Source of the DNA: Sphingopyxis terrae subsp. terrae NBRC 15098
GTDB taxonomy: Bacteria > Pseudomonadota > Alphaproteobacteria > Sphingomonadales > Sphingomonadaceae
Assembly (NCBI RefSeq): GCF_001598815.1
Contig: NZ_BCZQ01000003.1
Location: forward strand, 186,001-250,000
Direction: 5' to 3'
Length of the DNA stretch: 64,000 nucleotides
In this document: positions 46,698-54,787 of the stretch, in pieces
Numbering within the stretch: the stretch's first letter is position 1
Layout: every line of letters starts with the position of its first letter
The notes under the pieces: generated by a model
The model's input: only the letters and a program-made list of their open reading frames with translations
Database searches by the model: none
Told to the model about the DNA's origin: nothing
Program-made: the position numbers and the translations under genes

Positions 46698-46838
46698 TCC
46701 CTGTGGCCGCAGGCCATGGGGAGGTGGCAGCGCGAAGCGCTGACGGAGGGGCTAATGGCGCGCCGTCGCAGCCCCTCCACCATCGCCTGCGGCGACGGTC
46801 CCCCTCCCCATCGCTTCGCGACAGGGAGGATATTCTAA
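46698..46838. repeat. Palindromic repeat, family C (imperfect)
   Basis: Left arm about 46698-46755 (TCCTCCCTGTGGCCGCAGGC then CATGGGGAGG ... GCGCGAAGCGC ... GGAGGGG). Right arm 46773-46838 (CCCCTCCACCATCGCCTGCG then GCGACGGTCCCCCTCCCCATCG ... ACAGGGAGGA). The arms pair at GGAGGGG/CCCCTCC and TCCTCCCTGT/ACAGGGAGGA. Resembles the truB insert. Confidence 0.75.
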
Positions 46839-46854
46839 TTCGCCCGACGTTGAC

Positions 46855-46943
46855 GTGCTCCCCGGCGAAGGCCGGGGTCCAGAGCGTCGAACGCTCACGT
46901 CGGTGCTGTAAAGCCCTGGACCCCGGCCTTCGCCGGGGAACAC
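46855..46943. repeat. Palindromic intergenic repeat, family A
   Basis: GTGCTCCCCGGCGAAGGCCG then GGGTCCAG ... CTGGACCCCGGCCTTCGCCG then GGGAACAC. Same ends as 26811-26900; the stem base is GAAGGC instead of GAAAGC, with the partner changed too (compensatory). Confidence 0.85.
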
Positions 46944-47045
46944 AAGGCGGTTAGCGGCGAAGTTTGCTTCCCACCCCAAAGTCGCCGTTCGCCGCCAATC
47001 TGGATTGAATGACCGGAATCGACCGAAAGCTGCCTTATTGATTAT

Positions 47046-47122
47046 CGTCACCCCGGACTTGATCCGGGGTCCACTAGGCGCAACGTTGGAAGAATGGATC
47101 CCGGATCAAGTCCGGGATGACG
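47046..47122. repeat. Palindromic intergenic repeat, family B
   Basis: CGTCACCCCGGACTTGATCC then GGGGTCCA; right arm TGGATCCCGGATCAAGTCCG then GGATGACG. Same core and ends as 28887-28963. Confidence 0.85.
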
Positions 47123-47244
47123 AATGGAATATGAGCATATTTGGGGTGATGCCGCCGCCGGAACGTCCCCTTCCCACCCCACTTCTGTCGCTTACCGCCG
47201 ACCTGGGTCGAATGACCAAAAAGCACCGATTGCTGCCCTTATCT

Positions 47245-47360
47245 CCCCTCCCGCAGGCAGAAGGCGTTGGGGGTGGGCATGCGGCGTTGAAAAGGCCCAC
47301 CCCACTGCGACTAGCGAGCAAGCTCGCAAGTCTCGCTGCCCCTCCCGCCTGCGGGAGGGG
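47245..47360. repeat. Palindromic repeat, family F
   Basis: CCCCTCCCGCAGGC (47245-47258) is perfectly complementary to GCCTGCGGGAGGGG (47347-47360). The interior has a second pairing block (GTGGGCATGC ... GCCCACCCCA) and an inner GAGCAAGCTC stem, making a branched structure of about 115 bp. Confidence 0.8.
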
Positions 47361-47459
47361 ATGGAAGGACATTCCGCAATATCGTCTTCCCACGCAAAGC
47401 GGCCTCCCCGCCCACCTTTCCACTTCCCTCGCGCGCGCGGTCATGCTCAACGCGCCGGC

Positions 47460-48254
47460 ATGGTCGACGATTCCCCCCTGCTCGCGCTGTCGAACGTCCG
47501 CGTCATGGCGGACGAGGCGTGCATTCTCGATCTGCCCGCGCTGACCATCCCGGCGGGCGAGAGCGCCGCGATCCTTGGCGCCAACGGTTCGGGCAAATCG
47601 ACATTGGTCAAGCTGATCGCGCGCCAGCTTTATCCTGCCTGGGGTGCCGATGTCCGCATCTTCGGGCAGGACAGCTGGAACGTCTTCGACCTGCGCAAGC
47701 TGCTCGGCATCGTGTCGTCGACGATGCAGCTCGACTTCGACGCCGAACCTCCGCTGGAGGTACTCGACTGCGTCGTCTCGGGCTTCTTTGCCTCGCGCGG
47801 ACTGTGGGCGCATCAAAGCTACACGCAGGATATGGTCGATGTTTCGGTGGCGGCGCTCGGCGATGTCGGCGCGCAGCATCTGATCGGGCGCAGCATGGCG
47901 AGCCTGTCAACGGGCGAGGCCCGCCGCGTCCTCATCGCCCGCGCGCTTGCGCACCGCCCGCGCGCGCTGCTGCTCGACGAACCCTGCGCCGGGCTCGACC
48001 CCGCGGCGCGGCATCATTTCCTCGACATGCTGCGTGGCGTAGCGCGCAGCGGGGTCGCGCTGTTGCTGATCACCCATCATATCGAGGAGATATTACCCGA
48101 GATCGACCGCATCGTGATGCTGCGCGGCGGCCGCCTCGACCGCGACGGCGCCAAGGCCGATCTGCTGACCGGCGACAGCCTGACGCGCCTGTTCGGCCTG
48201 CCGATGACGGTGACGGAGCGGCACGGCTGGTATCAGGCGGATATCCACCCCTGA
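47460..48254 (+). CDS. Orphan ABC transporter ATP-binding protein
   Basis: 264 residues. Walker A GANGSGKST at 40-48, signature region SLSTGEARRVLIARAL (about 158-173) and Walker B RALLLDEPCAGLD (about 178-190), followed by the H loop in LLLITHHIEEI. No permease or binding protein is adjacent. The order resembles ModF/YlmA-type solitary ATPases. The start ATG 47460 was chosen because family homology begins just after it. A CTGTCCCG-CTG-CGGGACAG hairpin (48273-48291) follows the gene. Confidence 0.83.
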   Translation: MVDDSPLLALSNVRVMADEACILDLPALTIPAGESAAILGANGSGKSTLVKLIARQLYPAWGADVRIFGQDSWNVFDLRKLLGIVSSTMQLDFDAEPPLEVLDCVVSGFFASRGLWAHQSYTQDMVDVSVAALGDVGAQHLIGRSMASLSTGEARRVLIARALAHRPRALLLDEPCAGLDPAARHHFLDMLRGVARSGVALLLITHHIEEILPEIDRIVMLRGGRLDRDGAKADLLTGDSLTRLFGLPMTVTERHGWYQADIHP

Positions 48255-48272
48255 CCGCCGCCGCATTGCCTC

Positions 48273-48291
48273 CTGTCCCGCTGCGGGACAG
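48273..48291 (+). terminator. Hairpin after the ABC ATPase gene (weak terminator)
   Basis: Perfect 8-bp stem CTGTCCCG/CGGGACAG with a three-base loop, 19 bp after the stop codon. There is no U tract, so termination is likely factor-dependent or the stem stabilises the mRNA end. Confidence 0.45.
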
Positions 48292-48398
48292 CGCACACGC
48301 GGTGCAATCTTTTATTCGCACCTCGCGGCATAAGCAGGGATCGCAGCACGCCTGGGCGAATCGGCCGATCGGGCGGGGCACCGGATTTTGACGCGCGC

Positions 48399-49550
48399 AT
48401 GAAACCCGAACTCAACCTCGACGCTCCCGGCTATGCCGACGCCCGCGCCGCCTGGCGCGGTGCGCCGCGCGCGGCCGCTGCGGCAGCGGGGCCGGGGCGC
48501 AACTTCTGGATCGGCCTGCTCGCCGCCGTGCTTGTCGCCAGCGTTGCGCTCGCGCTGTCGAGCGGCCAGTTCCGCCCGCGCGGCTTCGGCCCCTACAGCG
48601 TGTCGGTGCCGCTGACCTTCAAACCCTATGACCCGACGCGCTGGGCGGTGATGAATTCGGACAGCTATGCCGACGCGCTCAAGATCGACCCGACGCTGCC
48701 CGATCCCAGCAGCGTCGGCTATGCCGATGCGACCGCGCTGCCGCCCGCCGATCCGGCGCAGCTTCGCGACGAAGCCTTCGTCGGCCCGGCGGCCAAATCC
48801 TATGTCTTTCGCGGCGTCACCGCGCTCGACCGCGAACGCGCGCATTATTGCCTGACCTCCGCCCTCTATTACGAGGCGGCCTCCGAAAGCGATGACGGGA
48901 TGCGCGGGGTGGCGCAGACGGTGCTCAATCGCGTGCGCCACCCGAGCTTTCCCAACACGGTGTGCGGCGTCGTCTTTCAGGGTTCCGAACGCGCCGGCGT
49001 GTGCCAGTTCACCTTTTCGTGCGACGGCGCGATGGCGCGCGCGCCGAGCCGCGACAACTGGCTGCGCGCGAGCCGCATCGCATCAGCGGCCCTGAACGGC
49101 GCCGTCTTTCCGGGCGTCGGGCTCGCCACCCATTATCACACCACCGCGATCTGGCCGCGCTGGGGCAAGAGCCTGGTGATGACCAACATCGTCGGCGCCC
49201 ATATCTTCCACCGCTGGCGCGGCCGCTGGGGCATGCCCGACGCGTTCCGCGCGCCCTATCTGGGCCGCGAGCCGGTGCCTGGCCCCTATCTTCCCGTCGC
49301 GCAGCAGCTTGCGATGCTGAAGAAGGGGCCGATCCCGGGCGCGCCCCTGTTGCCCGCCGCTGCGGTCGATCCCTTGCCCGCAGGCGGCCCCGCACCGCTG
49401 CCCGGCACGCTGAGCGCGCCGGCGCAGACCGCGGCACCGTCCCCTTCGGTGACCGCCGCGCCCACGCCGCCGGCCTACAGCGACCCGCGGCTCAACCAGT
49501 CGGGTCAGATCCGCGAGGAATATCAGAAGAGCGGCGAGTGGATTCGCTAG
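48399..49550 (+). CDS. Cell wall hydrolase, SleB/Hydrolase_2 family
   Basis: 383 residues. N-terminal anchor helix at about 36-55 (FWIGLLAAVLVASVALALSS), then linker and a Hydrolase_2 domain from about 148: CLTSALYYEAASESDDGMRGVAQTVLNRV with the catalytic-site Glu at about 158, FPNTVCGVVFQGSERAGVCQFTFSCDG, and HYHTTAIWPRWGKSL. The C-terminal Pro/Ala tail is low complexity. Predicted to cut peptidoglycan in the periplasm during envelope growth. Confidence 0.88.
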   Translation: MKPELNLDAPGYADARAAWRGAPRAAAAAAGPGRNFWIGLLAAVLVASVALALSSGQFRPRGFGPYSVSVPLTFKPYDPTRWAVMNSDSYADALKIDPTLPDPSSVGYADATALPPADPAQLRDEAFVGPAAKSYVFRGVTALDRERAHYCLTSALYYEAASESDDGMRGVAQTVLNRVRHPSFPNTVCGVVFQGSERAGVCQFTFSCDGAMARAPSRDNWLRASRIASAALNGAVFPGVGLATHYHTTAIWPRWGKSLVMTNIVGAHIFHRWRGRWGMPDAFRAPYLGREPVPGPYLPVAQQLAMLKKGPIPGAPLLPAAAVDPLPAGGPAPLPGTLSAPAQTAAPSPSVTAAPTPPAYSDPRLNQSGQIREEYQKSGEWIR

Positions 49551-49598
49551 GCGCGACGCGCTAGCTTCTTTCGTTCAACAAGCGAAGGAGGCGTTTCC

Positions 49599-49988
49599 AT
49601 GGGACATGTCAAAGGCATCGGCGGCCTGTTCTTCCGCGCACGCGACCCCGCCGCGCTCAGCGACTGGTATCGCGACCGGCTGGGCGTCGGCGGCGGATGC
49701 AGCGCCGACGACAGCGCGCCGGTCAATCAATGGGTGTGGACGGTGACCGGCGGACCGCTGGTCTTCTCGCCTTTCAAGGCCGACACCGACTATTTCCCGG
49801 CCGACCGCCAGTTCATGATCAACCTGCGCGTCGACGATCTCGACGCGGTGCTCGCGCCGTTCCGCGCCGCCGGCGAGGAGGTGATTACCAAAAAGGAATG
49901 GGATGATCCGTCGGTCGGCCGCTTCGCGCGCGTCCACGACCCCGAAGGCAATCCGATCGAATTGTGGGAGCCGGCGCAAGCCGGCTAG
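49599..49988 (+). CDS. VOC family protein (glyoxalase/dioxygenase fold)
   Basis: 129 residues. Begins GHVKGIGGLFFRARDPAALSDWYRDRLGVG, then VWTVTGGPLVFSPFKADTDYF and FARVHDPEGNPIELWEP, the usual paired beta-alpha-beta-beta-beta units of the vicinal oxygen chelate fold. Metal ligands typical of VOC enzymes (Glu in IELWEP) are partly present. Substrate unknown. AAGGAGG precedes the ATG at 49599. Confidence 0.88.
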   Translation: MGHVKGIGGLFFRARDPAALSDWYRDRLGVGGGCSADDSAPVNQWVWTVTGGPLVFSPFKADTDYFPADRQFMINLRVDDLDAVLAPFRAAGEEVITKKEWDDPSVGRFARVHDPEGNPIELWEPAQAG

Positions 49989-49993
49989 ATCGC

Positions 49994-50015
49994 CGTCCCG
50001 GCGAAAGCCGGGACG
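49994..50015. terminator. Hairpin between VOC gene and HerA gene (family A arm)
   Basis: CGTCCCGGC-GAAA-GCCGGGACG, a strong nine-base stem in the short gap between two convergent genes. It is a single arm of repeat family A and may serve as a bidirectional terminator. Confidence 0.6.
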
Positions 50016-50024
50016 ACGGAAGCC

Positions 50025-51752
50025 TTACCTGCCCTGGCTGCGCCAGCGCTTGACGACACGCTCCAATATTTCGGGCTCGCCGCCGGTTTCGCGCCAAAGC
50101 TGCGAGAAGAGCGGATCGCTCGACGCGGGGCGCTTGTCTTCCTCGAGCGTGTCGAGGTGGACGCGAATCGGGATCGACACGCCCTCGCCGCAGATGATGC
50201 ATTCGCGGTTGCGCAGCGCCGGGATCGAATCGATGAAACCGCGCGCGCCTTCGGGCATCGCCGCCTTGACGAAATGCTGGTCGCGTTCGTTGTTGAGGCG
50301 CATCGAGATGATCGTGCCGCACTGCGACAGCACGCCTTCGGCAAGGTCGGACGGGCGCTGCGTGATGAGGCCCAGCGACACGCCGTATTTACGGCCTTCC
50401 TTGGCGATACGTTCGAGGATCTTGCGCACCGCCTGCCCCTGTCCGCTATCCTTCGACGGGATGTAGCGGTGGGCTTCTTCGCAGACGAGCAGGATCGGAC
50501 GCTGCGGCTCGCCGCGCGACCAGATTGCATAGTCGAAGGTCAGGCGCGACAGCACCGCGACGACCACGCCCGTGATGTCCGACGGCACCCCCGACACGTC
50601 GATGATCGAGATCGGCCGGCCGTCCGACGGCAGGCGGAAAATCTTGCCAAGGAAGTTTGCCATCGTGTCGGCGACGAGCATACCGGAGAACATGAAATTA
50701 TAGCGCGGGTCGGCGCGCATTTCCTCGATCTTGCCCTTGATGCGCATGAAGGGCGCCGACGAGGTCGCCTTGTCGAGCTTGCCCATCTCGTTCTGCAGGA
50801 TGTTGAGCAGATCCGACAACAGATAGGGGATCGGCGAATCGACCGTGATCTTCGTCATCCCCTCGGCCAGCCGGTTCTTGAGCCGCGCCTGGAGCAGACA
50901 TTTGGCGAGCACGTCGCAATCGCCCTGGCGGTCGCGCCCTTCGCTGGTGACGAAAACCTCGCAATGTTCCTCGAAATTCATCAGCCAATAGGGCATCGCG
51001 AGATTGTCGACGTCGAACAACGCGCCGGTGCCCTTGAACGCCGCCGAATATTCGCCGTGCGGGTCGATCATCACGATATGGCCTTGCGGTGCCAGTTCGC
51101 AGATCTTGTGCAGGATCAGCGCGGCGCTCGTCGATTTACCCGTACCGGTCGATCCGAGCAGCGCGAAATGCTTGCCGAGCATCGCGTCGACATACAGCGA
51201 ACCGCGAATGTCGCGCGTCGGATAGACGGTCCCGATCTCGACATGCGCCCGCTCGTCGGCGGCGTAGATCTGCTTGAGGTCGGCGCTGGTCGCAGCATAG
51301 ACTTGGCTACCCGGAATCGGATAGCGCGTCACGCCGCGGCGGAAATTGTGGATGCGGCCGGTCAGCTTTTCTTCTTCGCCTTCGCCGAGGAAGTCAATCG
51401 CCGCGACGATCAGTCCCTCGCCGCGCTCGTAAAGCTGCTGGTCGCGCACGCTGGCGAGCAGCCAGACATTGCCGACGCGCACCTTGACCTGCGCACCCAC
51501 CTGGCCCGCCATCGCGACCGACGGGTCGTTCGATGTCGACAAGCCCTGCAACGCCGAAGCATCGAGCAGGATGCGCGAGGCCGAGCCGGCAATGTCGATC
51601 ACTTCGCCGATCAGAAGGTCGTCGCGGTGGTGCGCCTGCACCGGCGCAATCGGCGCCGCCGTTCCGCCGCCCGCCAGCCTGACATGCTGCGCAGCCGTCG
51701 CGTCGCCGGTACCAAAACCGCCCCCATGCATATCCATATTCAGCCCCGCCAT
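50025..51752 (-). CDS. HerA-like DUF87 ATPase
   Basis: 575 residues. An N-terminal HAS-barrel region (DDLLIGEVIDIAGSASRILLDAS...) precedes the RecA-like motor domain: Walker A GSTGTGKST around 197-205, Walker B PILLVCEEAHRY around 420-431, then KEGRKYGVSLGLITQRPSDLAEGVLSQCGTIISMRLNNERD. HerA proteins form hexameric pumps with the NurA nuclease or with SIR2 in other systems; no nuclease neighbour is visible here, so the role is open. Alternatives to the start at 51752 are Met6 and Met8. Its family is clear. Confidence 0.9.
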   Translation of the reverse strand: MAGLNMDMHGGGFGTGDATAAQHVRLAGGGTAAPIAPVQAHHRDDLLIGEVIDIAGSASRILLDASALQGLSTSNDPSVAMAGQVGAQVKVRVGNVWLLASVRDQQLYERGEGLIVAAIDFLGEGEEEKLTGRIHNFRRGVTRYPIPGSQVYAATSADLKQIYAADERAHVEIGTVYPTRDIRGSLYVDAMLGKHFALLGSTGTGKSTSAALILHKICELAPQGHIVMIDPHGEYSAAFKGTGALFDVDNLAMPYWLMNFEEHCEVFVTSEGRDRQGDCDVLAKCLLQARLKNRLAEGMTKITVDSPIPYLLSDLLNILQNEMGKLDKATSSAPFMRIKGKIEEMRADPRYNFMFSGMLVADTMANFLGKIFRLPSDGRPISIIDVSGVPSDITGVVVAVLSRLTFDYAIWSRGEPQRPILLVCEEAHRYIPSKDSGQGQAVRKILERIAKEGRKYGVSLGLITQRPSDLAEGVLSQCGTIISMRLNNERDQHFVKAAMPEGARGFIDSIPALRNRECIICGEGVSIPIRVHLDTLEEDKRPASSDPLFSQLWRETGGEPEILERVVKRWRSQGR

Positions 51753-51808
51753 ATGTTTGTCCCGCGGCGACTATCGCAGGCGAGGGTAAACAAAGCGCTT
51801 ATGATAGA

Positions 51809-52579
51809 TCAGCGGCGGCGGAAAAGCGCCGATGCGGCATAGCCGAGCAGCAGCGACAGCGCGACCGCGGCAAGGCCGTAGAGGAACCCGTGCCGCTGCG
51901 CCGCGAGCGCGACGAAACGTTCGAAGCCCGCCTTGCGGATCTGAACGTCGCGCGAGGCGACGGCCAGCACGCGTCCCTTGCTGATCAGATAGGTTTCGGC
52001 GCGGTAGGTGCCCACGGGAACGCGCGCCGGCACGGGGATTCGCGCCCGATACAACACGCCTTCGGTAATCTCGACCGCCGAAGGGTTTTCGTAGAACAGC
52101 CCCATGCGGCGATAGAGATCGACCAGCCCCGCCTCGAACCGCTCGAGCTTCTTCGCCTCCGAAAAGCCGGTCGGGGACATCGACAGATTTTTAAGGCCAA
52201 GCTCGAAGATCGCCGCGGTGCGTTCGTCGACCAGCTTGTCGACCGGGCGCGACGACCCGATCGCGTAGAAACCGGGCGAGGTGCGCAGCCGGATGCTGCT
52301 GGCGTTGACCCACATGCCAGCGATGCGCTGCTTTTCGCGCAGCACCACCGGCCGCACCGGACCCTTCAGAACGACCACGATGTCGGCGCGATCGTCGGGC
52401 AGGCGCTGACCGGGATAGAGGATCGCGCCGAACAGCAGCAATTCCTCGCCGGTGAAGCTGTACTGGATTTCGATCGAGCGGCTCGACACGTCGGGCACCA
52501 GACGCGGGTCGACCGCCTGCGCCGCGGCGGGCAGCAACAGCAGCAGCAGCGCTGCGATCGAGGCGCCGATCCGCGTCAC
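51809..52579 (-). CDS. TIGR02186 family membrane-anchored protein
   Basis: 256 residues. Signal peptide (IAALLLLLLPAAAQA) followed by a beta-rich periplasmic domain (LVPDVSSRSIEIQYSFTGEELLLFGAIL ... VVVLKGPVRPVVLREKQRIAGMWVNA) and a C-terminal helix (FLYGLAAVALSLLLGYAASALF) anchoring it. The set is the TIGR02186 family, which has no established function but commonly pairs with a TSUP permease, as here where the genes overlap by 4 bp. Possibly an accessory to sulfur compound export. Confidence 0.87.
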   Translation of the reverse strand: MTRIGASIAALLLLLLPAAAQAVDPRLVPDVSSRSIEIQYSFTGEELLLFGAILYPGQRLPDDRADIVVVLKGPVRPVVLREKQRIAGMWVNASSIRLRTSPGFYAIGSSRPVDKLVDERTAAIFELGLKNLSMSPTGFSEAKKLERFEAGLVDLYRRMGLFYENPSAVEITEGVLYRARIPVPARVPVGTYRAETYLISKGRVLAVASRDVQIRKAGFERFVALAAQRHGFLYGLAAVALSLLLGYAASALFRRR

Positions 52580-53499
52580 TGGACGGTGTAGATTTCGTCG
52601 GGACGGATGAAGAGGCCGACCGCCATGCGCAGTGCGACGAGCAGCACGATGATCGCCAGCGCCATGCGCAAATATTCAGGGCGGACCTTTTGCGCGAAAC
52701 GCGCGCCGATCTGCGCGCCCGTCACGCTGCCGAGCAGTAGCAGGCCGGCAAGGACAATATCGACCGCGCCCGTCGTCATCGCATGGACCATCGTCGTCGC
52801 GATGGTGACGAACAGGATCTGGAACAGCGAGGTGCCGACGACCACCTGCGCTCCCATGCCGAGCAGGAAGATCATCGCCGGGACCATGATGAAACCGCCG
52901 CCGACGCCGAGCAGCATCGTCAATATGCCGACGAGCGCCCCGAGGATCAGCGGCGCGAGCGGCGAAATATAGAGGCCCGAACGATAGAAGCGCCAGCGCA
53001 TCGGCAGGTTCGCGACCATCGGATGGTGGCGCCGCTTGCGCGCCGGCGCCGGAAGCCCGGCCTGCAGCGCGCGCAGCGCACCCCATGCTTCGCGCGCCAT
53101 CAACCCGCCGACCGATCCCAGCAGCACGACGTAAAGGATGTTGATCGTCGTATCGATCTGCCCCCATGCGGTGAGCAGTTCGAACAATCCGGCGCCGATC
53201 AACGATCCGAGCAACCCGCCGGCGATCAGCACAGCGCCCATGCGCAAATCGACGCCGCCGCGCTCGAAATGCGCGAGCGCGCCCGATACACTGGCCCCCG
53301 TCACCTGCGTCGCGGCCGACGCCGCGGCGACCGTCGGCGGGATACCGTAAAAGATCAGCAGCGGCGTCGTCAGAAAGCCGCCGCCGACGCCGAACATGCC
53401 CGACAGAAAGCCGACCCCGCCGCCCAACAGCACGATGACCAGCGCGTTGACCGACAGATTGGCGACAGGAAGGTAAAGATCCATGAGCCCCGTATGCAC
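52576..53499 (-). CDS. TSUP family (TauE/SafE-type) permease
   Basis: 307 residues with about eight helices in two homologous halves. Repeated signature GGGVGFLSGMFGVGGGFLTTPLLIFYGIPPTVAAASAATQV (about 26-66) and GILTMLLGVGGGFIMVPAMIFLLGMGAQVVVGTSLFQ (about 190-226). TSUP proteins move sulfite, sulfonates or sulfoacetate-like anions. Translation ends overlapping the TIGR02186 start. Alternative start Met6. Confidence 0.93.
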   Translation of the reverse strand: MHTGLMDLYLPVANLSVNALVIVLLGGGVGFLSGMFGVGGGFLTTPLLIFYGIPPTVAAASAATQVTGASVSGALAHFERGGVDLRMGAVLIAGGLLGSLIGAGLFELLTAWGQIDTTINILYVVLLGSVGGLMAREAWGALRALQAGLPAPARKRRHHPMVANLPMRWRFYRSGLYISPLAPLILGALVGILTMLLGVGGGFIMVPAMIFLLGMGAQVVVGTSLFQILFVTIATTMVHAMTTGAVDIVLAGLLLLGSVTGAQIGARFAQKVRPEYLRMALAIIVLLVALRMAVGLFIRPDEIYTVQ

Positions 53500-53553
53500 G
53501 TCAGCGGCGCAAAACCAGCACCGATTCCGCCGACCCTAGAGCCTTTTCAGCGC

Positions 53554-53569
53554 AGGTGGAACCACCTGA
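53554..53569. repeat. Short palindrome in the gap upstream of the TSUP gene
   Basis: CAGGTGG-AA-CCACCTG inside a CTAGAGCC-like leader region. It recalls small conserved palindromic intergenic units of alphaproteobacteria, but only one copy is seen here. Confidence 0.4.
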
Positions 53570-53692
53570 CGAGCGGGATAAGCGCGCAAAAGGCAAATCC
53601 CGCGCGCCGCCTGTGTTGCGGGCAGAAGCCGTCCCAAGAACGCGCTGTCCCGGCGCATGAAATCGGCCGTGCCACCGCGCGCCGGGGGGTTG

Positions 53693-54787
53693 TCAAAAGT
53701 CGCTCGCCAGCGTCAGCGCGAGGCCGCTTTCGGGCCGGGCACCGCCAGCGACGCGCTGTCGCCAGTCGAGCGCGATGCTGCTGCCCTGGCCGACATCGGG
53801 CAAGCGGAGCGTCAGCCGTGGCCCGACATCGACGCGTGCGACACCGGGCTGTATGGCGCCTGCCGCCATCCCGCCCACGCTGACGCGGGTCGGACCCGCC
53901 GCCGCTATCTCGCGATCGATCGAAATCGCACCGTCGGCAAAGACGTCGCGCCGGCGCAGCCCGACAACCCCTGCCTCGCCATAGGCGTCGAGCCGGAAGT
54001 CATGCGGCAGCGGCAGCGCGCTCACGCCGCCGACGACCATCGCGGCAAAGGCGCTGCGCCCCTCATGGCCGATCGCAATGCGGCGCTCGACCGCAACATC
54101 GACGGGCAGGCCGGGTGCCGGAGCAAATGCCAGTCCGAGCGCCAGTTCGCTCTGTTCGGGACGACGCAAGGCCGCGGTCGCCCGCCCATAGACGCGCAGC
54201 GCTCCGTCGCCGGCGAGCGCGTGCGCGACGCGGAAGCCCGCCTGCGAACCGCCCAATTGCCCGTCGCCCGCCAGCGACCGCCCGTCGCCGTCCCGCAAAT
54301 AGACCCATGCCGATGCCGACAGCCCCGATAATTGCCGCTGCATCCAGAAGGCGCCGCCGCGACCAGGCGCTGCGCGCGCGGGCGCGGTCGCGAGATTCCA
54401 CGTTCGCGGTTCTGCGGCGGCGGCGCGCGGCGGGGCCGCGGGGAAGAGGCGGGCCATCAAGGCGAGGCTCAGCTGCGGCAAATCGGCGCCGAGGTCGGGC
54501 GCCGCCGGGGTTGCGGCATGTCGCGGTCGCCGCGGCGAAGCGCCATGGGCGATCCGCTGCACGACCGGCGCCGACGCAGCCGCGATCGCACCCTGGTCAG
54601 GCGCGCCGGACAGAACCGTCGGAAACCAGGGCGGCGCGACCGGTATCGGCGGCGCGGGAGTCGCGGCGCTCCACAGCATCAGCGCGCGCAAGGCGATCCA
54701 ACCACCGATGCAGAATGCCAGAAACCGCAGCGCCGGGGCGCCGCCGGACGCCGGACCGCTATAGGCCGTGCGATTCACCGCAACCAT
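53693..54787 (-). CDS. NfrA C-terminal-like outer membrane protein (bacteriophage N4 adsorption A-like)
   Basis: 364 residues. A hydrophobic segment at about 20-40 (ALRFLAFCIGGWIALRALMLW) is followed by a Pro/Ala-rich linker and a C-terminal domain rich in alternating beta strands (FWMQRQLSGLSASAWVYLRDGDGRSLAGDG; RVYGRATAALRRPEQSELALGLAFAP; PRLTLRLPDVGQGSSIALDWRQRVAGG; GLALTLASDF) ending in an aromatic Phe, as for an outer membrane barrel. With the adjacent NfrB-like gene (overlap 13 bp) the pair looks like a reduced NfrBA polysaccharide export module. Assignment rests on context and pattern. Confidence 0.55.
   Translation of the reverse strand: MVAVNRTAYSGPASGGAPALRFLAFCIGGWIALRALMLWSAATPAPPIPVAPPWFPTVLSGAPDQGAIAAASAPVVQRIAHGASPRRPRHAATPAAPDLGADLPQLSLALMARLFPAAPPRAAAAEPRTWNLATAPARAAPGRGGAFWMQRQLSGLSASAWVYLRDGDGRSLAGDGQLGGSQAGFRVAHALAGDGALRVYGRATAALRRPEQSELALGLAFAPAPGLPVDVAVERRIAIGHEGRSAFAAMVVGGVSALPLPHDFRLDAYGEAGVVGLRRRDVFADGAISIDREIAAAGPTRVSVGGMAAGAIQPGVARVDVGPRLTLRLPDVGQGSSIALDWRQRVAGGARPESGLALTLASDF

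Larger units (their letters stand above)
46660..47459. other. Repeat-dense intergenic region after dnaE2
   Basis: About 800 bp without a gene I can support. It is nearly filled by four palindromic units of different families: 46698-46838 (family C), 46855-46943 (A), 47046-47122 (B) and 47245-47360 (F). Spacers between them are short. The promoter of the following ABC gene must lie at its right end. Confidence 0.8.

Noticed and set aside
50157..51842. A 561-codon plus-strand frame opposite the HerA gene
   Set aside because: Antisense shadow of the ATPase; no domain or start signal.
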